Source of the DNA: Prevotella sp. BV3P1
GTDB lineage: Bacteria; Bacteroidota; Bacteroidia; Bacteroidales; Bacteroidaceae
Assembly: GCF_000479005.1 (NCBI RefSeq)
Contig: NZ_AWXC01000028.1
Location: 1-64,000 of the forward strand
Length of the DNA stretch: 64,000 nucleotides
Direction of reading: 5' to 3'
The position numbers were made by a program, and so were the translations under genes. Positions 45,352 to 54,435 of this stretch are shown in pieces. A model generated the notes under the pieces. It made no database searches. It was not told the DNA's origin and was given only the letters and a program-made list of their open reading frames with translations. Position 1 is the first letter of the stretch. Every line of letters begins with the position of its first letter.

Positions 45352-46962
45352 ATGATGAAAACAAATAAAATATTGACAGGCTTGTTCTTGATGCTTTCAG
45401 CACTGCTGTTCCAGTCGTGCTTGAAAGATCAGGAGGATGTGTTTGACGAGTCATCAGCCGCTCGTATGGAAAACTACCTGAATGAGGCACAGCGTGTGTT
45501 GATGAGTTCTGAGAATGGCTGGGTACTTGAATATTATCCTGAGACTCACCGCAAATATGGCGGCTTCACTTATACATTGAAGTTTACCAAGGATGAGGCT
45601 GAAGTGAGATCTGAGATTAATCCAGATGCGAAGGAAACCTGCCTGTATGCCATGAAGACAAACAATGGGCCTGAGTTGTCTTTTGACACCTATAGCCCGA
45701 TGATGCACTTCTTCGCAACGCCTTCGTCCGGCTTGTATGAGGCCTATGGCGGTGATTTTGAGTTCGTTATCGACAGCATCGGGCAGGATGCCATCAAGTT
45801 CCATGGCAAGCGCTCACAGAATGTGATGTACATGCGTCGCCTGAAAGAGAGTGCCGCAGCCTACCAGAAGAAAGTGGTAGACGTGGGTGATAATTTTAAC
45901 CTTATTGGCTCTGATGGCACTATCGGCAGCAAGAAGGCTCATTTTGAATATGATGTTGTTGCCCGCCAGCTTACCATCATAACGGATACTGACACCCTTA
46001 AAACGGCCTACAACTATACGGACAACGGGTTGCGATTGTACGAGCCACTGATGGTCAATGGCGTATCGGTCTCCGAGTTGACTTACTCCAAGGAAAAACT
46101 CTCATTGGTTGCTGACAAGGTAGATTTGGCCAAAGGCTGGCAGAATCCGCAGGCAGTCGTTGATGAAATTAAGAGCATTGGTTCGGATGATGAGGCCTTC
46201 AGCCGTACCTATCGTAACATTCCCAAGCTGGGTGAATTCAAATTTGTTACGGGTGCCGACTGGGTAAACGTGACGACCAACGGAAACGACCTGACTGTTA
46301 GTATGACTCCAAACACTACTGGCGACGTTCGTTCAACCGAAGTCGTTGTTGTGAATGGCAATTACAAATCATCGTTCGTCGTGACACAATGTGAGGTTGG
46401 CGATGTGACTGGCAACTATGCATTCATTTATAAGGACAATAAAGGAAACAAAAAAATGACAAAGGCATCGCTGTCTGTATCCGGCAAGGATATGAAGTTT
46501 ACTTTCATGGACCTTGAGGATAAAAAGACTTACAGCATCCCTGCGGCCTTTGATCAGGCTACTGGCTCGTTGAGAATACAAGGTGGAAACCTGGGCAAGT
46601 TCAACTCTACCTATTATATGATAGGTGTTCTCTTGTTTGGCGAAAGAAGTCAGGGGACATGGGACCCCCATGCCTACATTTCAGCACCGTTCCAGCATGA
46701 CGAGAAGGACGGTACCTATGCCATCTTCGGAGGAAAGGTTAATGATTATCCCATTGAAGGACTGCTACTCTTTGCTTCTGAGATTGAAACACCAAAGTCT
46801 TTGTCAGATATGGCTGGCTTCCTATTCTGGTTCGAATCGCCTATCATTGTCAAGATGAAGGACAAGGGGCAGCCTGCCAAGAGTTTCTCTGGACTGGAAG
46901 GAAGAATGCCTCAGGTAATGCGTTCTTCCATACCAGCATCTATCAAAATGATCGAAAAATAA
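45352..46962 (+). CDS. DUF4302 lipoprotein with BACON-like segment
   Basis: 536 residues. Lipoprotein signal (SALLFQSC). The N-terminal half (RMENYLNEAQRVLMSSENGW, VLEYYPETHRKYGGFTYTLK) matches DUF4302, which is seen in SusCD operons. A beta-sandwich around residues 295-350 (FVTGADWVNVTTNGNDLTVS and RSTEVVVVNGNYKSSFVVTQ) resembles a BACON domain, typical of surface proteins. It follows the metallohydrolase by 12 bases and is likely a surface-exposed binding component. Function unknown. Confidence 0.82.
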   Translation: MMKTNKILTGLFLMLSALLFQSCLKDQEDVFDESSAARMENYLNEAQRVLMSSENGWVLEYYPETHRKYGGFTYTLKFTKDEAEVRSEINPDAKETCLYAMKTNNGPELSFDTYSPMMHFFATPSSGLYEAYGGDFEFVIDSIGQDAIKFHGKRSQNVMYMRRLKESAAAYQKKVVDVGDNFNLIGSDGTIGSKKAHFEYDVVARQLTIITDTDTLKTAYNYTDNGLRLYEPLMVNGVSVSELTYSKEKLSLVADKVDLAKGWQNPQAVVDEIKSIGSDDEAFSRTYRNIPKLGEFKFVTGADWVNVTTNGNDLTVSMTPNTTGDVRSTEVVVVNGNYKSSFVVTQCEVGDVTGNYAFIYKDNKGNKKMTKASLSVSGKDMKFTFMDLEDKKTYSIPAAFDQATGSLRIQGGNLGKFNSTYYMIGVLLFGERSQGTWDPHAYISAPFQHDEKDGTYAIFGGKVNDYPIEGLLLFASEIETPKSLSDMAGFLFWFESPIIVKMKDKGQPAKSFSGLEGRMPQVMRSSIPASIKMIEK

Positions 46963-46972
46963 ATAAAGCAAC

Positions 46973-48286
46973 ATGAAGAAAATATATAGTTTCCTGCTAC
47001 TTGCGGTCTTTACATTGACTTTTAGTGCATGTAGCGACGATCATGATCAAGTTGGCAGCGAGTATTCTCGCGAGTCTTCTGTCAAGGTACTCAGTTCTAA
47101 CCTTGTGTTCTCGGCTGCTGCCGGTACTGGTACGTTGGTGTTTGAAGCACCTTCAGCAGCTACCGTGTCGGTTGATGCCCAATGGGCTTCGGCTGTGGTC
47201 AACGGCAACAAGGTTGATGTGAGCGTTAAGAAAAACGCCAAGTTGGAAGGGCGTTCGGCACTATTGACCATCAAATGTGGAGGTGATTCCACGCAGGTTA
47301 CCGTTCAACAACGTGGAATGATGTTCAAATACGGTGGTAAGACTAATCAGTTTATTTATAACGATGCTGCCGGAACCATCAACATCCCAGTGAAGAATGA
47401 AGGGGCTAATCTCTCCATCAAGGGGCTTGATTGGGCAGAGGCAAGTATCAGTGATGAGGCCATCAACATCAAACTGTCTGAGAATAAGTCGGGACATATC
47501 CGGTCTGGCCTCATTAAGTACACTACTGGCCCTTATACAGATTCAATCTATGTGTGTCAAGGAGAGAAGAAAGACATCGTCAACAAGACCTACAATCTGG
47601 GTGGTTACGATTTGTCTAAGATTACGGAGAATACGAAAAGCATAGATGAAGTGTTTTCTGTGAAGAAGGTGATGGTGGTTGAAGTGAAAGGCCAGTTGCT
47701 GATTTATTTCCCTGATACCAACTGGATTTTACCTATGACGCTCGATGAGGGCTCGTTGAGTTTCGACATTAACGCTGGTGAACGCATGGGTATGTATTAC
47801 AATTACTACCATGTTTTCTCAGGTGTTGTTGATTATGCATACCTGGCTTCCTTCTTGAAGAACGAGATAGGTTTTGCGTTTGCAAGCTCAGATTCTAAGT
47901 TGAGTATCTCTGGCTACTTTGACTATAGTGATAAACAAAACGCAACAATCGCTTTTATGGGTGACAACATATTTAATGATGCCCTTATTAAGCAGTTGAT
48001 TAAAGATCCGACGGCTGAGTACAATGCCAATGCATTGGGCTTCTTTATCTTCAATTCCAATAAGGTAGCGAAGAATAGTTACCAGGGCATGGAATCTCTT
48101 TATTATAAGCCTTTCATGTTGGAGATTACACCAAAGTCAGCCAAGGCTGCCGTTCTCGAATTTGGCAAGTCTGCCAATCAAGACGAAGTTTCCAAGCAGG
48201 CGGTTCTCGAGAAAGTGAAAAAGCAGCTTCGTAACCACACGCTATCTGGTAAACTTCCATCAGAAATTGGTAAGGTTTTGAGGTAG
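46973..48286 (+). CDS. BACON-like lipoprotein, last gene of the SusCD operon
   Basis: 437 residues. Signal FTLTFSAC is lipidated. Tandem BACON-like beta domains follow (SVDAQWASAVVNGNKVDVSV and SALLTIKCGGDSTQVTVQQR; then LSENKSGHIRSGLIKYTTGP). The C-terminal region (GYDLSKITENTKSIDEVFSV onward) was not recognised. It is 10 bases downstream of the DUF4302 gene and ends the operon at a strong hairpin. Likely a surface accessory protein of the same import system. Confidence 0.78.
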   Translation: MKKIYSFLLLAVFTLTFSACSDDHDQVGSEYSRESSVKVLSSNLVFSAAAGTGTLVFEAPSAATVSVDAQWASAVVNGNKVDVSVKKNAKLEGRSALLTIKCGGDSTQVTVQQRGMMFKYGGKTNQFIYNDAAGTINIPVKNEGANLSIKGLDWAEASISDEAINIKLSENKSGHIRSGLIKYTTGPYTDSIYVCQGEKKDIVNKTYNLGGYDLSKITENTKSIDEVFSVKKVMVVEVKGQLLIYFPDTNWILPMTLDEGSLSFDINAGERMGMYYNYYHVFSGVVDYAYLASFLKNEIGFAFASSDSKLSISGYFDYSDKQNATIAFMGDNIFNDALIKQLIKDPTAEYNANALGFFIFNSNKVAKNSYQGMESLYYKPFMLEITPKSAKAAVLEFGKSANQDEVSKQAVLEKVKKQLRNHTLSGKLPSEIGKVLR

Positions 48287-48306
48287 TCGCTGAGTAAATT
48301 GTTTAT

Positions 48307-48344
48307 ATAAAGCCTGGTTTGAATTTGTTCAAGCCAGGCTTTAT
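48307..48344 (+). terminator. Terminator hairpin of the SusCD operon
   Basis: ATAAAGCCTGGTTTGAA (48307-48323) pairs with TTCAAGCCAGGCTTTAT (48328-48344) with one G-T wobble around a 4-base loop. Confidence 0.85.
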
Positions 48345-48494
48345 GATTGTACAGCATCCGTAAACAACCTTCAATCTGTCGCTCAGAGTGGCTATCTGTG
48401 TTCTTGTTATTACACCCAAGTGCTGCTCCAAGGTTGACTTCTTGCGCGTTGACCCCGTCGCCGTACGTTCCGTGTGAGGTGTAGTTACATGTTG

Positions 48495-48534
48495 CATGCT
48501 CATCTATATGCATGGTTGCATGTAGATGAGCATG
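48495..48534. repeat. 18-base inverted repeat with 4-base loop
   Basis: CATGCTCATCTATATGCA (48495-48512) and TGCATGTAGATGAGCATG (48517-48534) pair over 18 bases with one T-G wobble. No T-tract follows, and no gene starts nearby. Confidence 0.75.
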
Positions 48535-48753
48535 AAAGTTGCTTTTGTGATGAAAGTCTAATGGGCATTGATGTGTGTGCTAATCGATAGGGGTGTGAAA
48601 GTCATTTGTAGTAAATTCTAAATGGGAAAAATGAGTCTAAGATTTGCAAGATTGTTGATTTATTTCAAAATTTACAAGTTGTGAAATAGAAAAAATATGG
48701 CACCTGTCAGCTTGTTTTGAGGCGTTGAAATGTAAGTAACAAATAAGAAATGA

Positions 48754-48772
48754 GGCAATTGCATGCTTTTTA
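48754..48772. repeat. Dispersed intergenic word (GGCAATTGCATGCTTTTTA)
   Basis: Near-inverse of 6039-6057. Related words follow: CTGCATGCTTTT at about 48848-48859 and AAAAGCAATGCTATTGG at 48867-48883. The reverse complement of the latter (CCAATAGCATTGCTTTT) is close to the 22-base array unit at 38956 (CCAATAGCATTGACTTT). Confidence 0.5.
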
Positions 48773-49392
48773 ACGTGCTGTTTGCATGATTTGTCTTTCA
48801 TATTTACATGCAATAGTGAGGCAAAAGCATAGAGGTTGAGGGTCAAACTGCATGCTTTTGAAAATGAAAAGCAATGCTATTGGAGATTGATGCCTGACAG
48901 TAATCAGTAACATCTTATATGATAGCGAGATACGAAAACGCTCAAAATATGCGTTTTTCCGGTCAGTCCTTCCTTTGGTTGCAAATATGCGAGTATTCAG
49001 AAGGCTTGTCAAGATATTTCGTTGCTTGTCAGTCGCTGCGCGTTTATCACGACGTTTCCAGTGGTCATGTCTTCCATCCCCTTTTTTTGTCCCGCTCACG
49101 ATTGTCACCGCGTGGCAGGGCCGTTTACTTTTGCCCGTTACCTCTTCCCACCGAATGTTGTGACGTGCCTTCCTGTGCCGTTAGCGTTGCCGTTTCGAGT
49201 CGTTCCGTTAGCGAGGGTGCGGACGCTGCGGTTTCAGCCCGCGCCACCCTTTATCCTTCTAAAAGCGAGAGGGGGCAGCGAGTAATGAGGAATAAACTGT
49301 TGAAAAATGTTAAGTCAGGAGTAGATATTATAATTATGGTTATAATTCACGCTGTTTCAGCAGTTGGTTGCTTGTTTTCAGCAATTTATCGC

Positions 49393-49400
49393 TAACTTTG
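49393..49400 (+). promoter_or_regulatory. -7 element of ahpC
   Basis: TAACTTTG matches TAnnTTTG, with TTG near 49373 as a weak -33. Leader to the ATG at 49467 is about 60 bases. An OxyR site is expected for this gene in Bacteroidales but could not be defined by eye. Confidence 0.6.
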
Positions 49401-49466
49401 TAATTATTACAAGCGGCGGGTCATGCATTCGTTGCGATACATAACAATTTAATAAACACGATACAG

Positions 49467-50033
49467 ATGGAATCAATAATCAACGCACAAGTACCTGAGT
49501 TTAAGGTTCAGGCATTTCAACAAGGAGAGTTCAAGACAGTTTCTAACGAAGACATCAAGGGCAAATGGGCCATCTTCTTCTTCTACCCGGCCGACTTCAC
49601 TTTTGTTTGTCCTACAGAATTGGTAGACTTGGCAGGCAAGTACGAAGAATTAAAGAAGATGGGCGTGGAGGTGTTCTCCGTAAGTTGTGACACCCACTTT
49701 GTACACAAAGCATGGCACGACACATCTGACAGCATTAAGAAGATTAACTACACCATGCTTGCTGACCCATTGGCCGTGTTGGCAAAAGGCTTTGGCGTTT
49801 ACAAAGAAGACGAAGGTGTAGCTTATCGCGGCACTTTCCTGGTAGATCCAGAGGGCAAGATAAAGGTTGCAGAGATTCAAGACAACAGCATTGGCCGCAA
49901 CGCCGACGAGTTGGTACGCAAGGTATCAGCAGCACAGTTTGTGGAATCTCACCCCGGTGAAGTGTGTCCGGCTAAGTGGAAGCAGGGCGAAGAGACGCTG
50001 AAACCAAGCATCGACCTGGTAGGAAAACTGTAA
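49467..50033 (+). CDS. ahpC: Alkyl hydroperoxide reductase subunit C (2-Cys peroxiredoxin)
   Basis: Reduces hydrogen and organic peroxides. The peroxidatic Cys lies in FFYPADFTFVCPTELVDLAG and the resolving Cys in SHPGEVCPAKWKQGEETLKP. The C-terminal helix needed for decamer sensitivity is present (SIDLVGKL). 188 residues, normal. AhpF, its reductase, is encoded next. Confidence 0.97.
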   Translation: MESIINAQVPEFKVQAFQQGEFKTVSNEDIKGKWAIFFFYPADFTFVCPTELVDLAGKYEELKKMGVEVFSVSCDTHFVHKAWHDTSDSIKKINYTMLADPLAVLAKGFGVYKEDEGVAYRGTFLVDPEGKIKVAEIQDNSIGRNADELVRKVSAAQFVESHPGEVCPAKWKQGEETLKPSIDLVGKL

Positions 50034-50058
50034 AAAGATACAAGAACCAAACTTGACC

Positions 50059-50123
50059 GGTAGCTGAAAGAAAATGCCTGCGAACCAAGTATCGTTGTTG
50101 TTTTCTCCAGCTACCTTTTTTTT
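50059..50123 (+). terminator. Hairpin between ahpC and ahpF
   Basis: GGTAGCTG (50059-50066) pairs with CAGCTACC (50108-50115), followed by nine T. It likely causes partial termination, so ahpC would be expressed above ahpF. Confidence 0.75.
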
Positions 50124-50192
50124 ATTCCTTTTGCATTTCTGCAAGAAACGCAAAGAAAAACAAACTACCCTCACATAATAAGTTATAGCACA

Positions 50193-51752
50193 ATGTTAGA
50201 TACAACCATCCTACAACAGGTTAAAGATGTCTTCAAAGACTTAACCCACCAATATACCTTCAAAGTAACGGCGCATCCGCAACATGAAAAAGCCGCAGAA
50301 CTAAAAGAATTCATCAACGACTTTGTTTCCACATCCCAGCTTTTTAAGGCACAATTTGTGGAGACCGATGACATGACCATCCAGTTCTCCTTGCTGAAAG
50401 ACAATGAAGAAACAGGCGTGATGTTTCGTGGCATACCCAACGGTCATGAGTTCACGTCGCTTCTTTTGGCTGTCCTGAATGCCGACGGCAAGGGCAAGAA
50501 CCTGCCCGACGATGCCATTTGCAGGCGCATCCAGCGTCTAAAGGGAAACATCAAACTGCAAACATACGTCTCGTTAACCTGCACCAACTGTCCCGACGTG
50601 GTACAGGCGTTGAATGTCATGGCGCTAATTAGTCCAAAAATTACGCACGAAATGATAGATGGCGCCTTGTTTCAAGACGAGGTAGAGCGCTTGAATATTC
50701 AAGCTGTCCCAACGGTATATGCCAACGGAGAGTTATTGCACATTGGACGAGGCAGCTTGGGAGAGCTGCTCACCAAACTGGAAGACATGGTTGGCAGCGA
50801 AGAGGATGAGAACCAAGAGCCGGTGGAACGCCGTTACGATGTCGTAGTTGTGGGAGGTGGACCCGCCGGAGCGTCGGCAGCTATTTATTCCGCACGCAAG
50901 GGTTTGCGGGTGGCTGTCGTGGCAAGCCGCATCGGTGGACAGGTGAAAGATACGGTTGGCATAGAAAACTTCATATCCGTTCCCAAGACAACAGGAGCGA
51001 AGATGGCCGACAATCTCCTCGCACATCTCAAGGAATACCCCATAGACGTGTTTGACAACAGAAGGGTTGACAAGGTGTTGTTTGATGAAAAACTAAAACA
51101 GGTACATGTAAAAGGCGGTGAGATATTTATCTCACCTGCGGTCATCATTGCCACAGGCGCAAGTTGGAGAAAGCTCAACGTGCAAGACGAGGCTAAGTAT
51201 ATGGGGCATGGTGTACACTTCTGTCCCCACTGCGACGGTCCTTTCTATAAGAACAAGCATGTGGCAGTGGTTGGCGGAGGCAACTCTGGCGTGGAAGCGG
51301 CCATCGATTTGGCGGGCATCTGCAAAAAGGTAACCTTGCTCGAATTTGGTGAGACCCTACGGGCTGACACCGTTTTACAAGAAAAAGCGAAGAGCTTGGG
51401 TAACGTGGAAATATTCACCATGGCACAAACTACGGCCATCGTGGGCGACGGGCAGAAAGTAACCGCCATTCGTGTGAAGAACCGCAACGATGATGAAGAG
51501 CGTGACATAGCAGTAGACGGCATCTTCGTACAGATAGGATTGGCGGCCAATGCCGACCCTTTCCGTGAGGCTCTTCCGTTGAATCAACGTCACGAGATAG
51601 AGGTGGACAACTATTGTAGGACTACCGTGCCTGGAGTTTATGCCGCAGGAGATGTGACCAACGTACCTTATAAACAAATCATGATTGCCATGGGTGAAGG
51701 TGCCAAAGCTGCTCTTTCAGCCTTTGACGACAGGATTAGGGGCGTAATATGA
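50193..51752 (+). CDS. ahpF: Alkyl hydroperoxide reductase subunit F
   Basis: NADH-dependent flavoprotein that re-reduces AhpC. The N-terminal double thioredoxin-like domain has VSLTCTNCPDVVQALNV with CxxC. FAD binding is DVVVVGGGPAGASAAIYSAR, the redox-active FCPHCDGPFYKNKH is in the central domain, and NADH binding is AVVGGGNSGVEAAIDL. The C-terminal VPGVYAAGDVTNVPYKQIM is intact. 519 residues, normal. It shares the ahpC promoter or a readthrough. Confidence 0.97.
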   Translation: MLDTTILQQVKDVFKDLTHQYTFKVTAHPQHEKAAELKEFINDFVSTSQLFKAQFVETDDMTIQFSLLKDNEETGVMFRGIPNGHEFTSLLLAVLNADGKGKNLPDDAICRRIQRLKGNIKLQTYVSLTCTNCPDVVQALNVMALISPKITHEMIDGALFQDEVERLNIQAVPTVYANGELLHIGRGSLGELLTKLEDMVGSEEDENQEPVERRYDVVVVGGGPAGASAAIYSARKGLRVAVVASRIGGQVKDTVGIENFISVPKTTGAKMADNLLAHLKEYPIDVFDNRRVDKVLFDEKLKQVHVKGGEIFISPAVIIATGASWRKLNVQDEAKYMGHGVHFCPHCDGPFYKNKHVAVVGGGNSGVEAAIDLAGICKKVTLLEFGETLRADTVLQEKAKSLGNVEIFTMAQTTAIVGDGQKVTAIRVKNRNDDEERDIAVDGIFVQIGLAANADPFREALPLNQRHEIEVDNYCRTTVPGVYAAGDVTNVPYKQIMIAMGEGAKAALSAFDDRIRGVI

Positions 51753-51917
51753 CGGCTTATTCAATATTTCGTGATAGAACTTCAATATCATGCTCTGTTG
51801 CATGATTATGGAAAAACTAAAAAAGAAATCTATTTATTTTTATGTGTTTATTACACAAAGGCTTCAGTAGTAAACACTATTAACTAAATTGTATCACTAT
51901 AAAAAAACAAAAGAAAC

Positions 51918-52391
51918 ATGAAAAATTTAATGATTACAGGATTAAACGAGAACAAAGTTAACGGAGTGGTTAAGGGATTAAATCAATTGCTTGCCGATTT
52001 GCATGTTTACTATATGAACTTACGAGGCTTACATTGGAATGTGCAAGGCAAGGGCTTCTTTCAGCTTCATGCAGAATATGAGAAGCAATACAACGATACG
52101 GCTGAAAAGATTGACAGCGTTGCAGAACGTTTGCTGCAATTAGACAGTAAACCAGAAAATCGCTTCAGCGAACTGCTAAAAGCGGCTTCTTTGCAAGAGG
52201 AGAACGACAAGGTTACCGATACTGATGGCATGCAACTAATTTTAGACACGTTAAAAGTGCTGATTGCTCAAGAACGTGCCATTATTGCAGCAGCCGAAGA
52301 GGCCAACGATGAAGTGACTATTGCTTTAATGGATGACTTCTTGGTAGGTCAGGAAAAAGCGGTTTGGATGGTAAATGCTTACTTGGCATAA
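51918..52391 (+). CDS. dps: Dps-type ferritin-like DNA-protection protein
   Basis: 157 residues. The intersubunit ferroxidase residues are visible in LRGLHWNVQGKGFFQLHAEY and NDTAEKIDSVAERLLQL. Dps proteins form 12-mers that store iron and consume hydrogen peroxide. It sits 165 bases after ahpF without an obvious promoter match and is probably part of the same peroxide response. Confidence 0.94.
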   Translation: MKNLMITGLNENKVNGVVKGLNQLLADLHVYYMNLRGLHWNVQGKGFFQLHAEYEKQYNDTAEKIDSVAERLLQLDSKPENRFSELLKAASLQEENDKVTDTDGMQLILDTLKVLIAQERAIIAAAEEANDEVTIALMDDFLVGQEKAVWMVNAYLA

Positions 52392-52588
52392 CCGCATCGA
52401 CAAGCAGAAAAATATGAAAAGAGGAGACGGTAAACCGTTACCATAAATATATAGTAACAGATATAATTTATGTTTGTCATCTTTTGATTTCTTTTTATGA
52501 TAGAACAAGTCGGAAATCAATAAGACTGACAGATAGATTCAGCCTGAAGGAAAGTACAGATAAAGCCGTCTCGCTTTTCTCGTACAGT

Positions 52589-52619
52589 AGGGATGGTGTT
52601 CCGTGCGGGAGCCATCCCT
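52589..52619. terminator. Hairpin between convergent dps and rsgA
   Basis: AGGGATGG (52589-52596) pairs with CCATCCCT (52612-52619), followed by three more T on the plus strand. The rest of the 272-base gap shows nothing. Confidence 0.6.
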
Positions 52620-52663
52620 TTTCACAGGGCCGTGCGTGAGTAGCCTGTCCGGATGGCTTTATG

Positions 52664-53596
52664 CTAATAGGCCGCGCGGTATTTGCTGTCATCCTTATCT
52701 TCCAACATGTTGAGATAACTCTGATAGCGGCTTGCGGAGATGTAATGATTCTCAACAGCTTGTATCACCGCACAGCCAGGCTCGTGGGTGTGAGTGCAGT
52801 TGTTGAATCTGCAATCTTTTGAAAATTTGAAGATTTCCTTGAAATAGCTTGTCAGTTCTTCTCGCTCGATGTCAAAGGTTCCAAAGCCTTTGATGCCCGG
52901 TGTGTCAATCAGGTAGCCACCTTCTGTTAGTTCTATCATCTCACTGAACGTGGTGGTGTGCATGCCTGTGCCGTGCGCGTTGCTGATTTCGGCCGTACGT
53001 TGGTCGGCGTGTGGGATGATGGCGTTGATGAGCGTTGACTTGCCAACGCCGCTATTCCCGCTGACCAGCGTTACCTTTTGTATCAGGAGTGATTGCAGCT
53101 GCGTGATGCCCATGCCCGTCTCGGCCGATATTTCCACACACGGATAGCCGATGGTTTCGTACAGTTCTACCATTTGTTGTTGGTAGCGGCGTTCGTCATC
53201 GTTGAGCAGGTCGGTCTTGTTGAACACCAACACCACGGGTACCCGATAGGCTTCGGCCCCGGCAAGGAAACGGTCGATGAACGTAGTGGATGTTTCCGGT
53301 TGCTTGATGGTGATGACGAGTAGGGCCAGGTCGAGGTTGGCTGCGATGATTTGGCTTTGCTTGGAGAGGTTGGACGCTTTGCGTATGATGTAGTTCTTGC
53401 GGTCGTCAATGGCGCTGATCAGTGCCGTTCCCCCGGCGTTCATGATGATGTCAACATAGTCGCCCACTGCCACGGGACTGGTGCTGCGGATACCTTTCAA
53501 TCGAAAGTTACCCTTCACCTTGCTTTCTACGATGCGCCCGTCATCGGTCTTGACGGTGTACCAGCTTCCTGTGTTCTTGATAATGAGGCCGTGCAT
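52664..53596 (-). CDS. rsgA: Ribosome small-subunit-dependent GTPase RsgA
   Basis: Late 30S maturation GTPase with circularly permuted G motifs. An OB fold (about residues 1-70) precedes [11 protein letters not shown] (G4), [17 protein letters not shown] (G1) and [11 protein letters not shown] (G3). The C-terminal zinc-binding [14 protein letters not shown] follows. 310 residues, normal. It is on the minus strand downstream of frr, separated by 240 bases of repeats. Confidence 0.96.
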   Translation of the reverse strand: MHGLIIKNTGSWYTVKTDDGRIVESKVKGNFRLKGIRSTSPVAVGDYVDIIMNAGGTALISAIDDRKNYIIRKASNLSKQSQIIAANLDLALLVITIKQPETSTTFIDRFLAGAEAYRVPVVLVFNKTDLLNDDERRYQQQMVELYETIGYPCVEISAETGMGITQLQSLLIQKVTLVSGNSGVGKSTLINAIIPHADQRTAEISNAHGTGMHTTTFSEMIELTEGGYLIDTPGIKGFGTFDIEREELTSYFKEIFKFSKDCRFNNCTHTHEPGCAVIQAVENHYISASRYQSYLNMLEDKDDSKYRAAY

Positions 53597-53751
53597 GGAT
53601 GAATGTGGTTTAAAGCCTCACCACCAGCCCCTCTCCAAAAGAGAGGGGAGTGGATAGACTTTTATGCGGTTGGATAGTCTTGTGACTTTCATCTTTATCT
53701 TTCTTCATAAAGGAGTGGGTAATCAGAGGGATGAGTGGTTTGTGACGAAAT

Positions 53752-53832
53752 AAACTGATCAACTTACAAACTCATAAACTTATGAACTTATCAACTCATC
53801 AGCTCATCAACTTACAAACTCATCAACTCAAC
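53752..53832. repeat. Degenerate AACTTAT/AACTCAT repeat run
   Basis: About eighty bases consist of units such as AACTTACAAACTCAT (exact copies at 53761-53775 and 53809-53823), AACTTATGAACTTATCAACT and CAGCTCATCAACT. It lies between rsgA and frr. Related runs occur near 13.45, 25.1, 27.25 and 33.05 kb. Confidence 0.7.
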
Positions 53833-53836
53833 TTCC

Positions 53837-54397
53837 CTACACCGTCATGATTTCTTTTGTCTTGTCATCCAGCAGGCTGTCTATCTGCTTGATGAACTTG
53901 TCGTGAATCTTCTGCAAGTCGTTCTCGGCGTCCTTTTCCGCATCTTCAGGCAGTCCGTCTTTAACGGCTTTCTTGAGTTTGTCTTTGATTTCAGAGCGCA
54001 CGTTGCGCACTTCTATCTTCGATTTTTCGCCAATCTTGTTGCACTGTTTCACCAAATCCCGGCGACGCTCCTCGGTAGGCTGTGGAATTCCCAGGCGGAT
54101 AATCTCTCCGTTGTTCTCTGGTGTGATGCCCACGTCAGAATCCATGATGGCCTTTTCGATGTCACGAATGGCCTTCCTGTCCCATGGTTTGATGGCGATG
54201 GTGCGCGCGTCGGGTACCGAAACGTTGGCCACTTGGTTGAGCGGAACCATGGAACCGTACGAGCTGACCATCACTCCTTCCAAGATAGCTACGTTCGCGC
54301 GGCCCGCACGAATGCGGTTCAGCTGTTCTTCTAAAAACATGGTAGCCATCTGCATGCGCTCTTCTGCGCTTTTTAATGTAGATTTTACGTCAATCAT
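53837..54397 (-). CDS. frr: Ribosome recycling factor
   Basis: Splits the post-termination ribosome with EF-G. It begins MIDVKSTLKSAEERMQMATM and has LNRIRAGRANVAILEGVMVS and WDRKAIRDIEKAIMDSDVGI, ending LLDDKTKEIMTV. The ATG at 54397 gives the normal 186 residues. An in-frame ATG at 54430 would fall inside the promoter (54428-54435), so the shorter start is correct. Confidence 0.97.
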   Translation of the reverse strand: MIDVKSTLKSAEERMQMATMFLEEQLNRIRAGRANVAILEGVMVSSYGSMVPLNQVANVSVPDARTIAIKPWDRKAIRDIEKAIMDSDVGITPENNGEIIRLGIPQPTEERRRDLVKQCNKIGEKSKIEVRNVRSEIKDKLKKAVKDGLPEDAEKDAENDLQKIHDKFIKQIDSLLDDKTKEIMTV

Positions 54398-54427
54398 ATC
54401 TTTTCTTGCATTAGTGTTAGTGTTGTA

Positions 54428-54435
54428 CAAAAATA
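54428..54435 (-). promoter_or_regulatory. -7 element of frr
   Basis: CAAAAATA on the plus strand reads TATTTTTG on the minus strand; transcripts would begin about 25 bases before the frr ATG. Confidence 0.55.

Larger units (their letters stand above)
48345..49392. other. Long gene-free region between the SusCD operon and ahpC
   Basis: About 1.05 kb with no supported gene. Frames such as 48919-49395 lack family features, signals and plausible starts, and overlap others on both strands. The left half contains an inverted repeat and the dispersed GCATGC words; the right half (about 49050-49290) is richer in GC without recognisable content. Confidence 0.55.

Noticed and set aside
39489..48286. 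Classical polysaccharide utilisation locus
   Set aside because: No glycoside hydrolase, polysaccharide lyase, esterase or dedicated sensor is present in the operon.
48919..49395. 158-codon plus-strand reading frame in the gap before ahpC
   Set aside because: It has no domain, signal or plausible promoter, overlaps two other open frames, and contains runs of low-complexity codons typical of non-coding sequence.
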